Below, in pieces: positions 47,350 through 59,381 of a stretch of DNA of 64,000 nucleotides. The notes under the pieces were generated by a model that was not told where the DNA came from, searched no databases, and saw only the letters and a list, made by a program, of their open reading frames with translations. Position 1 is the first letter of the stretch, and each line of letters opens with the position of its first letter. A program made the translations under genes and the position numbers. Source of the stretch: Congeria kusceri (taxonomy: Eukaryota > Mollusca > Bivalvia > Myida > Dreissenidae); the NCBI GenBank assembly GCA_027627225.1, contig CM051028.1, positions 20,235,701 through 20,299,700 of the forward strand. The letters run 5' to 3'.

Positions 47350-47535
47350 GGCTGAATGCATGTGCTTAGTTGTGTCGTCCCGGATCCGCCTGTGCACTCC
47401 ACACAGTCTAATCCAGGACGACACTTTCCGCTGTTATGGTATTTTCGGATTCAAGTAAGTCTCTTCTAAACATAAATCCACTGTAGGCGGAAAGTGTCGT
47501 CACAAATTAGCCTGTGCGGACTGCATATAAATACT
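47350..47535. mobile_element. Second copy of the 18.6 kb inverted-repeat element
   Basis: Contains the paired modules 'tgtcgtcccggatccgcctg' and 'gcggaaagtgtcgtca.aaattagcctgtgcgg' in opposite orientation, as in 18593-18856. The outer ends are eroded. Confidence 0.65.
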
Positions 47536-48084
47536 TTGTCTCCCTCTGTTGAGAGAAACTGTATGCAATGTATTTGAAAGTGTTGATGAAAACAAATGAT
47601 AAAGAAAATGATTTCCTAGCCTAAGATAAGAGGAAAACATTGTATTAAGTTTAGATACTTGTGTTCGCTTTAAAAAATATTGGTCCCTTGTGATGGATAA
47701 ATCTGCATGTGCTCCCTATATAGAGGATATTTGTTCGTTTGGTATAATACCAACTCATTTTCATTTTATTTTATGCTTAAAATGTGATATTTTGGCATTT
47801 TCTGACATCTCGGTAAAAAGTATTTCCGTTATCAAAGTGGCAATTTTCACTGTTTAAAATAGTGAATATTCATTTTTATTCCTCTGGTTTTATTCAGTGT
47901 ATTGCCAATTTTACTTTAGTGATATTTCCATATAAACCACCGGAAAGCATAAAATATTTTTTTTTAATATACAAACATTAATAAAAGTATTGATCGATTA
48001 TATATATTAAAATAATAACATACAAGATTCTGCGTTTGATAAACACACATGCCCCCGGTTGGTGCTGGCTAGCACATTTCTTTG

Positions 48085-48830
48085 TCAAAATTAGGTCAAG
48101 TTCAAAGTGAGGTTGGGTGAAATGGGTGGATTGGGAACGGTCATAAGTAAAAACTGTGTAAATATCAAAGTGTTGTTGTAAGCAGTATTGGTGCCAGACG
48201 AAACGGTAAAATCTAGTTAACCAAGAAAAGGATCTTTTGAATTATTGTTTTAACTCCAAATTAGTTGAAGGTCAAGGTCAAACTAAAGTTGGGTGATATG
48301 GGTGGATTGGGGATGGTCACAAGCAACAACTGTGGAAGTATCCAAATCTTGTAGCAAGCCGTGTTGGTGCTAGACGAAATGGTAGAATCTAGTTAACCAA
48401 GAAACAGCCCATTTGATTTATTCTAAGTGCAAATTAGGTCAAGGTCAAAGTGAGGTTGGGTGATATGTGTGGATTGGGAACGGTCATCGGTAACAACTGT
48501 GTAAAATATCTAAGTGTTGCAGTAACCGATACTGGTGCTAGACGAAACGGTAAAATCTAGTTAACCAAGAAGTAGCACTTTTGAATTATTAATAAGTCCA
48601 AATTAGGTCAAGGTCAAGGTCAAAGTGAGGTTGGGTGATATGGGTGGATACGGAATGGTAATAAGCAACAACTGTGTAAGTATCAAAGAGTTGTAGTAAG
48701 CGCTGTTGGTGCTAGACGAAACGGTTAAATCTGCTTAACCTTGTAACGGACGAAAAGACGGACGGACGGACTGAATGACGGACAGGACGATCACTGTATG
48801 TTTCCTGTATCATGATGCCTGGGGCATAAA
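48085..48830 (+). repeat. Four-unit tandem repeat with AGGTCA motifs and ggacgga end
   Basis: 'aggttgggtgatatgggtgg' type phrases are at 48110, 48286, 48453 and 48628. Each is preceded by 'ttaggtcaaggtcaaa' and followed by 'gctagacgaaacggtaaaat' and 'ctagttaaccaagaa'. The last unit ends 'agacggacggacggactgaa' and 'gatgcctggggcataaaa'. This repeat is distinct from those at 2.6 and 3.6 kb. Confidence 0.85.
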
Positions 48831-49711
48831 AACATATCAAAAGTTTACATACTGCACAAATGGATATATTGTTTTTATTTCCGCAATGGATTGTAATATG
48901 TTCTGTGTGAACTATTGGGTCCAATATGCAAGGGAAACAGTTAAGTAACACAGTCATTGGGGGTACATATAGTAAGCATGAAATAAACATGGACGCTGAC
49001 TGTTACTATGCAAGAATTATTCAGTGTCCACATATTTGTATTTTATCCTATTACTACAGCCAAATTGATCGGGAAAACAACCCATTGTGAGTCCATAAAC
49101 TTGAGCTTTATTCGATCGTTATTTTAGCACACGTTTATTCTATTGTTATTTTAGGACGCTATTATAATATATAACGTATTTCAATGTAACGTCATTCCAA
49201 ATGATGACGTTTTTAGTAAACAAAAAACTCTGCGTAAAAAATAGGAGACCAAATATATTATATTTTCGTTGACTTATTTTACGACGTTTTTCATTAATGA
49301 GCACAGTATAAAAGATCTAAGATAAATATAATAGTCTGTGTGTATTGGCAGAATATCAAGTTTATCATGCTTGTCTCGAAATAGTGAAGCGTTCGGCCAG
49401 CCTCGCGATCCCATGTTTCTGCACCTCGCATGATTAACTGGACCTTTATCCAACACTCACATAATATTCTCTTTAAATAAAATACGACACTCATGACTCT
49501 TTAACAAATCCTGTTTCTTCCAGCAAACCAACGGTTTAAAATAAAACAGTAACATTCATAATAAATATCTACCAACAAGAACCTAAAACAAATCTAAACA
49601 TAAGTTAAGAGTATGTTTGTAAAAAAAAATGTTCGTACCTATACTCGTACACGTCGTTAAAAGACAATAAAACCAGAGTTTTAGATTCTCTGCTTATCTG
49701 CGTCGGCGTCT
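48831..49711. other. 3' flank of kinase 2, no gene seen
   Basis: AT-rich DNA without a coding exon. 'aacgtcattccaaatgatgacgtt' is a near-palindrome at about 49189-49212 (two cAMP-response-type half sites facing each other), probably coincidental. No clear AATAAA on the minus strand within 150 bases of the stop was found. Confidence 0.4.
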
Positions 49712-52435
49712 CTATTTCAAAAAAATATAGTCTGCATCAAAAAACACATCGCTGAACAGTGCAACTTCCGGTCGTTCATCTGGTCGGTATTTCCAGGCGT
49801 CGTTCAAGATGGACCAGATCTCTGGGTTAACCTCTATGCCTTCCGGTATTTCCGGCGCGCAGCCCTTTTCGCCTACCTGCTTCTGAAGTTGTAACAAGCT
49901 GAAGTCCGGATACGGTTCCTCTTCGTATACGATCTCGAATACGATCAGCGCGAGGCTCCAGATGTCAGCGCGCATCATGTCGCTCGCTTTCAAGTGTTCG
50001 CCTCGCAGAACTTCCGGCGCGCAATAGCGCGGCGTTCCAATCCCAGAAACGGTGGTGGCACTTCCAGTCGAAGACGTCTCAAAATGTTTCCTCACCATGC
50101 TCAATCCGAAATCGGAAATCTTCACAACAATATCCCCATTAGATGTCATCGTCATCAGGATGTTGTGCGGCTTGAGGTCACAGTGCGCGACGTTCTTCCC
50201 ATGCAGGTAAATCATTCCGAGGCATATTTGACGGATAATCGCCAGGCGTTGATCGTCCTCCATGCCAGCCATGTTATCATTGATGTGGATGACTTTGAAC
50301 AAGCATTCCTTCAGGTACTCCATCACGATACAAAGGTGTTCCGGCTCCTCGCATGCGCCGATGTACCGCACGATGTTCTGATGATCGAAACTCCGGAAGA
50401 GCTTAATTTCAGCCTTGAATAGATCAACCTTCTTACGTGTCATTTTCCTAGTTTTCATTTCCTTCACCGCTACCGCAGTTCCCCGCCACTCCGCCAAGAA
50501 GACCATCGCGAACCCTCCCTCGCCAATCTGCTCCCGTAACGTCAGCTCCGAGTACGGAATGAGATCATCCACTTCCGGCAGTTGCTCCGTGGTTGTCGCC
50601 TCGACTCCGTGTTCGTCGTACCAATCCCTTTCTGCCTGTTGGCGCATGACCATATTCATGTACTGCAACTTCGCCATTTGTTTCGCGTCGTCGGTTTGGA
50701 AATATGGCATCGGTCCGCTATCAAGGGGGCGACAATCGTCCAGAAAACCGTCTGAATATCCAAGAACCTGTAAACAAGACGTTAAAAATTGGACTCAAAA
50801 GTCAATGAAACATTATTCGCGGTGAACAAAGCATATTAAGATTGGAATAATTTATATTGTAAGTAATTTTGTTCACATACAACATGGCGTCATACCTTGA
50901 ACAATTTGCGAACCACTTTTTTCCAACAGATTCATACACTTAGCCACTGCACATACACATTGTATAATTCAAGTTTAGAATACAGTGAAACTTACGGATT
51001 TGGACGTGTAATTAAATCAGGGTTTTCAATAAATTTTGGTTAACAAGGCCCAAATAAGAAAGCAGCATGCCTTAGCAGGGTGTTTCTGCGTTCTGGACAA
51101 CTTTGGGAGCATTTGATCAGCTCATTGAAAGTGATTTTCATAAGCAATATACCTCTTCTATGTACCAAACTGAAAACGTCAATGTGTAATGCTTAAGTTC
51201 TCGTTTCTTCACTTAAGATTAGAATTCATGTTATTATTCAAGTAAGCCGAAGAGAAGCACTTAACTGTAAAGTAAATTATTTGTAAAACTAGCAAAGTAA
51301 TCGTCTATGTATGTTTATATAAAATGTAAATCCTTACCCCGTTTTCATCCATATGCCTCTGTACCATGTGCCTGATCTCTTCGGTTTCTTTGGAAACCTT
51401 TCTGCTATGTGGCATGCAGCCGCGAGGCAGTCCGACCCGTTTCAGGTCCCTGTTCTCTTTGCTGTCGATGTACGTTTTTATGGTAACCGTTTTATCTTTC
51501 TTGTGGAACACCATTGTTCCAATTGGTTTCCCTACCCGACCCAGCCGACGGTTCAGCTCGTTATCTGTGTACGTCAGGACAGTGGATGACACCACCGCCG
51601 TCCCGAGGGGCAACCCGACCCGGCCAAGCTTTCGGTTGAAAGCATTGTCCCGGTATACTTTTGTCTGTGTCGTACTTGCTGTTACTGATGTAGACTGCGC
51701 TGTGTGGCTGATTTTCGGGATCACCATGCTTCCTACCGGCATTCCGACCCTTCCGGTGCTTCGATTGAAAGCGTTGTCAACGTACGTCTTGCTTGATGAA
51801 TCGTCATAACCGGAAAAGCTTCCGCGTTCGTGCTTCACGCTCGGTGGTCTCTCTTCGGTGTCATTTTTAGAAATCGGCATACTACCCATGGGCATCCCGA
51901 CCCTACCAGCACTGCGGTTGAAAGAATTATCGACGTACGTCTTGGTAGAATTACTGGAAACGCTTTCGGTTTCGTATCTTGCACTTAAAGGGAAGTCCTC
52001 CTTTTTAGAAATCGGCATACTACCCACCGGCAACCCAACCCGCCCGGCACTGCGGTTGTAGGCGTTATCGACATACGTCTTCGACGACGATGCGGATGAT
52101 TCGCTGATGGTTCCTGACGCAGGTCTGCTTCCGTAATGACCCCCACTTCCACCACTGCTCTTCGAACACGGCATGCTACCCTTCGGCATTCCTACCCGTC
52201 CAACGGACCTGTTGTATGCGTTGTCCACATATGCGCCCGAAAACGACGCCGACGATGGTCTACCACTCGAGTATCCGCCATCGAATAAAGCACTGCCGCC
52301 GCTGGAACCGAAACCACTACTTCCGGAACTTCCGCCACTGGACCCACTTCCTTTCGAGATCACGTGACTACCGACGGGCATCCCCACCCGACCGACACTC
52401 CGGTTATACGCGTTGTCTACATACGACCGCGGCAT
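49712..52435 (-). CDS. Eight-motif NRxxxRVG domain fused to a TKL kinase (kinase 2)
   Basis: Exon 1 (52435-51338) begins at ATG with A at -3 and encodes 366 residues. Exon 2 (50767-49712) encodes 351 more, ending in TAG. The intron 51337-50768 has 'GGG|gtaagg' and 'ttgtttacag|GTT', joining in phase 0. Exon 1 has eight motifs YxDxxxNRxxxRVGxPxG spaced 35-55 residues apart by Ser/Gly-rich linkers. Exon 2 has a kinase domain: glycine loop GEGGFAMV, beta-3 Lys 468, alpha-C Glu 486, catalytic loop HCDLKPHN (Asp 563), DFG at 585-587, PRYCAPEVL, ADIWSLAL. All catalytic residues are present, with Cys instead of Arg before the Asp (non-RD). Likely a cytosolic Ser/Thr kinase; no signal peptide or membrane segment. 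Substrates unknown. The motif domain may mediate assembly. Confidence 0.9.
50768..51337 (-). other. Intron of kinase 2
   Basis: 570 bases, GT at 51337-51336 and AG at 50769-50768. AT-rich compared with both exons. The frame of exon 1 would read on to a stop at 51305, 33 bases into the intron, so retention would give a motif-only protein of about 376 residues. Confidence 0.8.
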
Positions 52436-53224
52436 GTTCTATCAAACTGAAAAAATGAAACGTTCACCAATGCTTAAATAACCATGTACTTTGTAAATGT
52501 TCAATTTGCAACGACCATTGTAAAAGCGAACAATCACGCAATATGTTTTTCCGTTACCTTTAACATATGAAATTTCGAATACCGTCTGTACAAGCTGTTC
52601 ACATCTTATTCCCATTCACAGTATATATAACATTTTATGAAATACGGCAACCTGTTATTTATTACACTTCAAACATAGAACAGTAGTTTTGTTATTATCC
52701 ATACTGCAAACACAAACAAATATCAAATTATTAAAATGTTCTCTAAAAACTTTCAAAACAGTTATTAATGTTTTCCATTATAAATCTAGAAATCAAAAAT
52801 TTTAATAGGAAAAAAGTATACTAATACTTTTTATGTACTTCGGATGTTATATCTTAGCGTATGTCACGGTGTCACTAAGGAAGTGTGACAGATAGAGTGA
52901 GACTTAAATTGTGGTTTCATTATGCAAATCACAATTTTGCAACTAGGATTACAAAGTGTTACTCGTTTGTTACGGCCTAAACTTACATCATGCAATCAGC
53001 AATCGATTACAAGACAGAAAGATCTGAACGCTTAACACAGCTAGCCCTATTTCTATGTTACACTCAACATAATAATTATGTTGAGTATATATTATAAATT
53101 TGTTTGAAAGTATTACACTTGAACTTCGGTTTCTTTTATGAATATACTCAACGTTTCTTGCGAACCTTAAAATTCGGAAACTCTCGACTGACCACCAAGT
53201 TCTCCAATTCATTCAAATCATTAA
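52436..53224. other. 5' flank of kinase 2, no gene seen
   Basis: AT-rich DNA that should hold the promoter of kinase 2. A perfect 14-base inverted repeat 'acataataattatgt' lies at about 53068-53082. No TATA box placed with confidence. Confidence 0.4.
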
Positions 53225-53425
53225 ATCAAGACTTGTAATAATAATAATAATTATAATAATAATAATAACTTTATTTTATGAAGAATTTACATTATGAAAC
53301 ACTGTTGATAATAACGATGATGATGATGGTGGTGGTGATGATGGTGATAATTATGATGGTGATGGCGATGTTGATGATGATGTTGATGATGATATTTGAT
53401 AACGATGATGATGATGATAAACTAC
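53225..53425 (+). repeat. (AAT)n and (GAT)n microsatellites
   Basis: aat/taa triplets at 53236-53269, then 'gatgatgatggtggtg' type triplets at 53317-53420. The methionine-rich frame at 53278-53499 is the repeat read through. Confidence 0.9.
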
Positions 53426-53514
53426 AAAATTATAACACTCTTGCAAAAACACAACAGACATTTCAAAATCAGTTGTTCAATCGCCGCAACATCAATTAAA
53501 CCATGTATCGACTC

Positions 53515-53760
53515 GCCAGACATTGTTTATTTGTTTGGGGTTTTCGCCGTTTTTAAGTGTACTTACTTATGCCTGTAACTGACAACTGCCTTACTTGAAT
53601 CAGAGGTAGGGAGAGTATGGCCGTATACATAATTTCATGACCAATCCCCACACAAGTTTAGTTATGTGGCCGGGCTGGGGAGTGAACTCACGAACTCCGG
53701 ATTGACATTCCAGCGCTCTACCAACTGACTTTCCGGGCTCGGCCACCAGACATTCAAATC
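53515..53760 (-). mobile_element. SINE with internal deletion, reverse orientation
   Basis: On the minus strand: the tRNA-like head 'gtcagttggtagagcgctgg' with a B-box-like 'gagttcactcccc', the body with 'tggggattggtcatgaaat' and 'cctctgattcaagtaagg', then 'cagttacaggcataagtaag' and the tail 'aaaaacggcgaaaacc'. Compared with 19629-19927 about 60 bases of the body are missing. Confidence 0.75.
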
Positions 53761-53862
53761 ATAGATGCACTTTAAGATCAACTCGGCATATTTTCATAGC
53801 GTTAATGGACGATTTCAGCAATCACCCTTCCTCATTTCAACCATAAAGAGCTCAAATCAAAT

Positions 53863-54050
53863 TGCGGTGGGGTAAGGGATACGGCGTCGGCTTGTGGTCG
53901 GGAGATCGATCCCTAGTCGGAGAGCGTTTGAATGATCTTTCCTAAAATACACCAGGTTCTGGAAATACCCAGGAAACTGACTCGACAGTGTCACAATAAG
54001 CCGCTGTGTTATGACACAAGCTAAAATAAATAGGTTTAAACTAAACTAAT
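53863..54050 (+). mobile_element. tRNA-like SINE of a second type
   Basis: 'ggtggggtaagggatacggc' resembles an A box and 'ggagatcgatccctagtcg' a B box, about 30 bases apart. The tail has 'ccaggttctggaaatacccag' and an a/t-rich end. Box spacing is short, so the call is tentative. Confidence 0.45.
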
Positions 54051-54334
54051 CGTAAACTCACCATGACATGATGAAACCTTCATTTCTTCAAATCACAAAA
54101 ACTGTGACCCATACGTGTTGTTGTTGTTGTTGTTGTTGAGACCTAATTAACGTGCTATCTCATGTTGTACAAACATCCCGAAGATTCCATACGACAAGTC
54201 CTTTGTAGTTTACAAATAATTTTAATGTCATACAGAATTATACGTTTCAATCATTCGCCATTTAAAATTGTCAAATTACTACAATTTCAGCGATCGTATA
54301 GTGGTTATAAGGCGTATAAAAATATGTTTGTTGC

Positions 54335-54655
54335 AGGTTACATGCCCAAAAAATTAGGGTAGGTAGGTCGGGATTTATTTTCTAATATTTTTTTTATCTG
54401 GTAAATGGTCAACTTGAAGATTCTAAAACTGAATAAATATTCAAAACATATCAGTAAAATCCCTAAACATTGTTTATAAGTGGATATTTTCAAAACAAAA
54501 CACTTATTTATCCATCAACGCATTTAATTATTGAAACAGGTAAATGAAACAGACATTTATCTTACAAACCCAATAAACTGTGCTCGGCTCGGGGCATTTT
54601 TTTAGGATAGGTCGGGTAACCTGAATCAAACTTATTTTTTTACGCCTAAATTAAC
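54335..54655. repeat. Dispersed repeat, copy B (partner at 10395-10690)
   Basis: Same orientation and block order as 10395-10690: 'ggttacatgcccaaaaaat', 'agggtaggtaggtcgg', 'aacattgtttataagtggat', 'acaaacccaataaa', 'ggataggtcgggtaacctga' and 'tacgcctaaa'. Confidence 0.75.
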
Positions 54656-54789
54656 AAATAGTTCTTATTTTCCAGTTTTTATTAAATATAAAACATAAGA
54701 AATTATTCACAAACAATTCACTTATAACTATTTTAAAATCCGACAAAAAGTCTCCGTCCGCACTTCCCTGACGGCGCTAACTTAGCAAC

Positions 54790-55135
54790 GTGCGATTCTC
54801 GATAGAACTGGCGCGCCGGGACGTATTTCACCCGGTATTTATATGTTTAATCCACTAGTGCTTAGTAATGCTTACGTGACCATCGCGGCGCAAAATGTGC
54901 TCTTATGTCGACACCTTGATGATTTAACTATCCTTTAGGGTTGACTGCATTAAGAATTGAAAATAAACAGCCAATTGCAAAAAAACGCTATTTCGGAGTT
55001 CATAGTAAAGTGAATCTTATGCCGAAAGCCCTACGAAAAAGTGTTACAACACCCAATGAGAACCATTTCGAATTTGCCAGGCATTTCCGCATGCAGTCTA
55101 AGTGGCGCCACAATGTGCGCAGTCATCAGTGATTA
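54790..55135 (+). repeat. Duplicated block A with TATA-like box (partner at 59790)
   Basis: Shares with 59790-60240, in order, a 'gcgcgcc.ggacgtatttcac' type block, a TATA-like 'ggtatttatatg', 'gcttacgtgaccatcgcgg', 'gttcatagtaaagtgaat' and 'ctgccgaaagccctacg' type blocks. The spacing differs through indels. A short frame here (54941-55132) is not conserved in the partner, so it is probably not coding. This could be a duplicated promoter or first-exon region, or a dispersed element. Confidence 0.55.
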
Positions 55136-55652
55136 CGACGGTGCTTTCTTTCATTAAAGTGTATATTTACGATCTTATAACAGATATAGTGGCATAAACA
55201 CAATTAAAAAATAAAATTAATTAACATAAAGATCTATATAAAAACGGAATAAAAGTTAAGAACAAACATTGCTTTTAAACGCACAACAAGCTAGCTTTTA
55301 ATCACCGAATAGTTTTCGCTTGTACAAGCGGAAACTCAAATACATGTATATACGTTGACTAGACAGTTGGTTTCAATCGTGATACATCGACCACCTCCGG
55401 AATGCTCCGTAAGATAGATTTTTAGAACCGCCTGTGTACCCAGAGTGAGTTGGTTTAGGTTACACAACACTAATAAACAATACAAAAGTCGACACTAGTA
55501 CTTGTAGATGTAATGGATATTGAAGCGTTTGCTTCGTCATGTTTATGTTTTTCTGCTTGCTTTCAAGTTTTATTGTCGCTTTCATCTGTTTATTTTGAAA
55601 AGAAAAATTGATCTCGAAGATCGTACATACACACTTCAATAACACACACACT
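55136..55652. other. No gene seen
   Basis: AT-rich; random frames only. Confidence 0.4.
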
Positions 55653-56173
55653 CTGACGCGTGTAAACCAAAAGTGTTTTTCAAAGACAGCACATGCATGT
55701 TCCTCAATGAAAGCGTGTTATTAACATTCCTCCAAATTAACGACATGTTGGGTACAATTTTATGTATTTCTTGGACTTTTGTAATTTTCATGGAGATCAA
55801 ATACCAGTTACACGATGGCAGATTTTTCTTCTATAATACACACGCCTCTTGTTGTTATGCTGTGTGTTTTAGTGCAGTTAATGTCATAAAAGTAAGTTTT
55901 TTTGTTTTTTTGCATAAATTTATCTACAAAATAACTGTACAACGACAATATTGGTTAATAATAGTGATTTCTTGACTAAATAGTATGATATGGAAATAAT
56001 ACGCATTTTATCTTTGTTTCTGATAATAAAACACATACATATTAAGGATTATTTCACAGTTTATTGTGTGTGCGTGTCGCACAGGGAGTGTATACGTTTT
56101 CCAGGAAATGAACAACGCTGTATGAAACATACACGTGCTGTCTTTGAGAAACACTTTTCGGTACACGCGTCAG
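55653..56173. mobile_element. 521-base element with about 43-base inverted ends
   Basis: Left 'ctgacgcgtgtaaaccaaaa' continuing 'gtgtttttcaaagacagcac'. The right end is the complement with a few mismatches. The interior is AT-rich with hydrophobic chance frames. Confidence 0.8.
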
Positions 56174-57512
56174 TCCCCAGTGTTGACTGACAAACACAAA
56201 ACCCTCTCACTACCGCATACCGGTCAATTCTGATTTCTATACAAGCAGCACTGAATGAAATTCAATAAGTCTGTTCCAAGCGAGCAATTTACACCGTATA
56301 ACGCTACATCCAACTGCTAGGTCATTAAGCATGGTGGTAGAATGGTGATATCACAGTTCATGGCTTATCAGCCAACGTTAACCCCTTTATCGAGACACAA
56401 TAAGAAATATCTTGAAATCATATTCGGCCTCTGTGGTAAGTCTGCAAATGAGTACGGTAAATTTACTTTCCATTATTAAAAACTTATAAATGTGTATCAC
56501 GGATGATTTCTGCTTACAATTCACTTATCCGTCGCATGTCTGACTAGATCCGATCGGCACACAATACCAAATCACATACTTAATCATAATAGATTCTATA
56601 CTCCTCCTAATATATTATTACGTTACTTTGTTTTATGGATTTAAAAAAAATGCATGTGCTCGTCAGTTTCTCAGGATTTTCTAATAAATTAAAAATATAT
56701 GCAACGAAAAGTCAACACTGAAAATATGCTTGAACGGTAATCGGAACACGGCAATCTACTTTTATGTTATGTAGTTCATTTCTATCGGAAGCACATGCAT
56801 CAATGGCGAGATAATTATTATCGTCACCTGTCAGGAATGTGTCATTGATAGCCCTCAACGCTTGACCTGACAATGACCTAGAAAGCAGAGGATAAATTTG
56901 TTCAAGAGCATCGGGTCAGTTTGCCCTAGCCGTTCATGTACGTGGCGGAAGTATAGCCGTCCATGTACGTGGCGGGAGTATTGTTTTAGACACATTGCCC
57001 TATTTATATAGACGGGGTCCGCACTTAAAAGTAGTAAATGTATTCACATCAGGCATCGTTTCCAAACGTCCAATCTATTGCTATATTAACCGAGAACCAT
57101 ACAAAACTCAGAATAATAACTGGGTTTTAACAAACTGTACTATATGGTCACTTACTACAGTCACAGAAAATGTGCTGTGTACTTGTTTACTTGGTTTACT
57201 GGCTTAGGCATTTGTTGGACATTACGTCTGATGACATACAGGGTGATTATATTAGGAAAGAAAACGACCTCGGATGAGTTTGGGATCAAGGAAGAAATTA
57301 TATACACATTAATAACTAAAATCGAAAATAACATCGAGTCTACAACTTTAGAACGTTTTGCAAACTTTCGGTTAACTCAAGTCCATATTATCAATATAGT
57401 GTTGATTGTGGCATAAATGTATATTAAGTAATGACAACATGTAGAAAATAATACGAATTTCGCTTATATGTCAATGCTCTGCAAAATCAACGCCGCACAC
57501 ACTGAACAGTGC
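56174..57512. other. No gene seen; one short direct repeat
   Basis: A 23-base phrase containing 'catgtacgtggcgg.agtat' occurs twice in tandem at 56932-56981. Otherwise random frames and AT-rich DNA. Confidence 0.5.
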
Positions 57513-58115
57513 TGGCTACGGTGTTCTGTTAGGGCCACTCGTTGTTTAGCACTTTCGACCTTCGATTACAAGAGTGAGAACGCGAGAACACGATACGAAG
57601 TAGCGAAATTAAGATGCGAAATTGCTAGATTACGATGCGAAATCGCGAAATCAATATCGGACTCTCGCTTTGTAATCTCGCGCCCTCGCATCGTGTTTTC
57701 GCGTTTTCGATGCGAGGTTGCGAAATTAATATCGCGATCTCGCATCGTGTTTTTGCTTAAGCATAGGTCGAAATTGCGAAACAACGATAGGCATATCGTA
57801 CTCTCGCTTTCCGGTTGCATAAGTGCAGACAAGTAATTTCGGCGGATGCGATATCGCGATATTAATTTCGCAATCTCGCATCGTGTTTTCGCATTCTCGA
57901 CCTTTGGATTTACAAGGGCGAAAACGCGAAAACACGATGCGAGGGCGCGAGATTAAGATGCGAGATCGCGAAATGAATATAGCGATCTCGCATCGTAATA
58001 TCGCTATTTCGCATCGTGATTTCGCTACTTCGTATCGTCTTCTCGAGTTCTCGCGCTTGTTAATTATAGGTCTAAAGTGCGAAACAACGAATGGCCTAAC
58101 GGAACACCGTAGCTG
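57513..58115. mobile_element. CpG-rich inverted-repeat element, 603 bases
   Basis: Terminal inverted repeats of about 100 bases: left starts 'tggctacggtgttctgttag' and right ends with the complement. The interior is made of many short forward and inverted copies of 'cgatgcgagatcgcgaaat' type words, giving very high CpG density in an AT-rich region. Long frames on both strands (57468-57836, 57566-57832, 57823-58194) come from these words and are Arg/Ile/Ser-rich. No transposase is present. Confidence 0.85.
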
Positions 58116-59381
58116 GCAAAAATATGCTATTTACAAACATTTCAGTTTATACACACCACAGGCCTACATTTTAATGGTAAATCTACCTGCATAATCCATA
58201 TAATAAACATACTCTTAAACACTACAGTACGTAATTACGAAATGTAAACGTATGTATATAGACTATATGCAGGAAAATTTTAGATTATTTACTTCAGACA
58301 AATAAATTACAAATAATAGATTCACCTACCAGAGGGAAGAATATGAAAACCAGGTTTCGTCTGTCGCAGCACGTATAATACGCTTTGGTTTTCTGAAAAT
58401 CTATTTTTAGCCCGAAAGGAATATTACTCATTTTGGTTTCGTTTTCTCGATTTCCTTTCTATAAATGCTCGTTTTCAGAAAATACAAGTTGTTTTGTGTT
58501 CTGTTTACGACGGTTAATGTGGTTTACCGGCGTATAACGGATTTGTAATATTAATGTTTCAATAAACTAATTTAGCCGTTATAATAGAAAACAACCTAAG
58601 TAATGATACCGAAACGAAAGAAATCAAAGCGTTGAACGGCCTAGAGCTGTTCGCTATTGAATTGCATAACACAACTCAGTCTTTTCAAATGTTAATAGCA
58701 ACACCAATTTAATTGAACAATTTCAAAACAAATTGTTGAGATTGTGTCTAAACGAAAACATGCCTGCAGTTTTGAATATTATAAATAAATAATACAATTT
58801 AATGATTTTTATAACGCCCCAAACCAGTATATTTCAATATAATTTCATCAATTTCACAAAATGTAGAAATATGAAGTACAATTGGCATGCAATGCCATCG
58901 ATCCAAAAGTTTGATACTAGCCAATATATTATTGATACATGTATAAATCTGAGTATATTATGCGTTCTGTTTAATATATGGCAAAATATTGTAAGTAGCG
59001 GTGGTGGCACGGGGACATGCCACCCTCTTCCCCCCCCCCACCCACCCAATTTGTTTTCTTGCTAGAATTTCGATGATATCTCATTAACGATATATTTTTG
59101 CTTATTGAAATATATAGTCGTGGTAAAATATGTACCCCTATCTATTGTTGTGCGACTTAACAAATTTCAATAATACAAAGTCGCATATACAACTTTCTGC
59201 TGATTAGCTACGTGATAAGGTTCTTCAATTAAATATCCCGAAGAATGCCAGAGAAAAGGTTTTATACACCAGACAGTCAGATTTCATTGATATAGATCTA
59301 TTTGAAAGTCAATAATGAAAGAGATATTTTAAGTTTTAGTATGTATCTAAAAATAATGATAAATAATATTTTCCTGTGATC
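58116..59381. other. No gene seen
   Basis: AT-rich. A C-rich run 'cccccccccacccaccc' at about 59029-59045 ends a chance frame. Confidence 0.45.

Noticed and set aside
49994..50825. Plus-strand frames opposite kinase 2
   Set aside because: Shadows of the kinase exon with no family resemblance.
51353..52458. Plus-strand frames opposite the motif exon
   Set aside because: Shadows of the minus-strand coding exon. The minus strand has the conserved motifs, splice sites and start.
57468..58194. Overlapping Arg/Ile/Ser-rich frames on both strands
   Set aside because: All derive from the short CpG words of the inverted-repeat element, and the same words are read on both strands.
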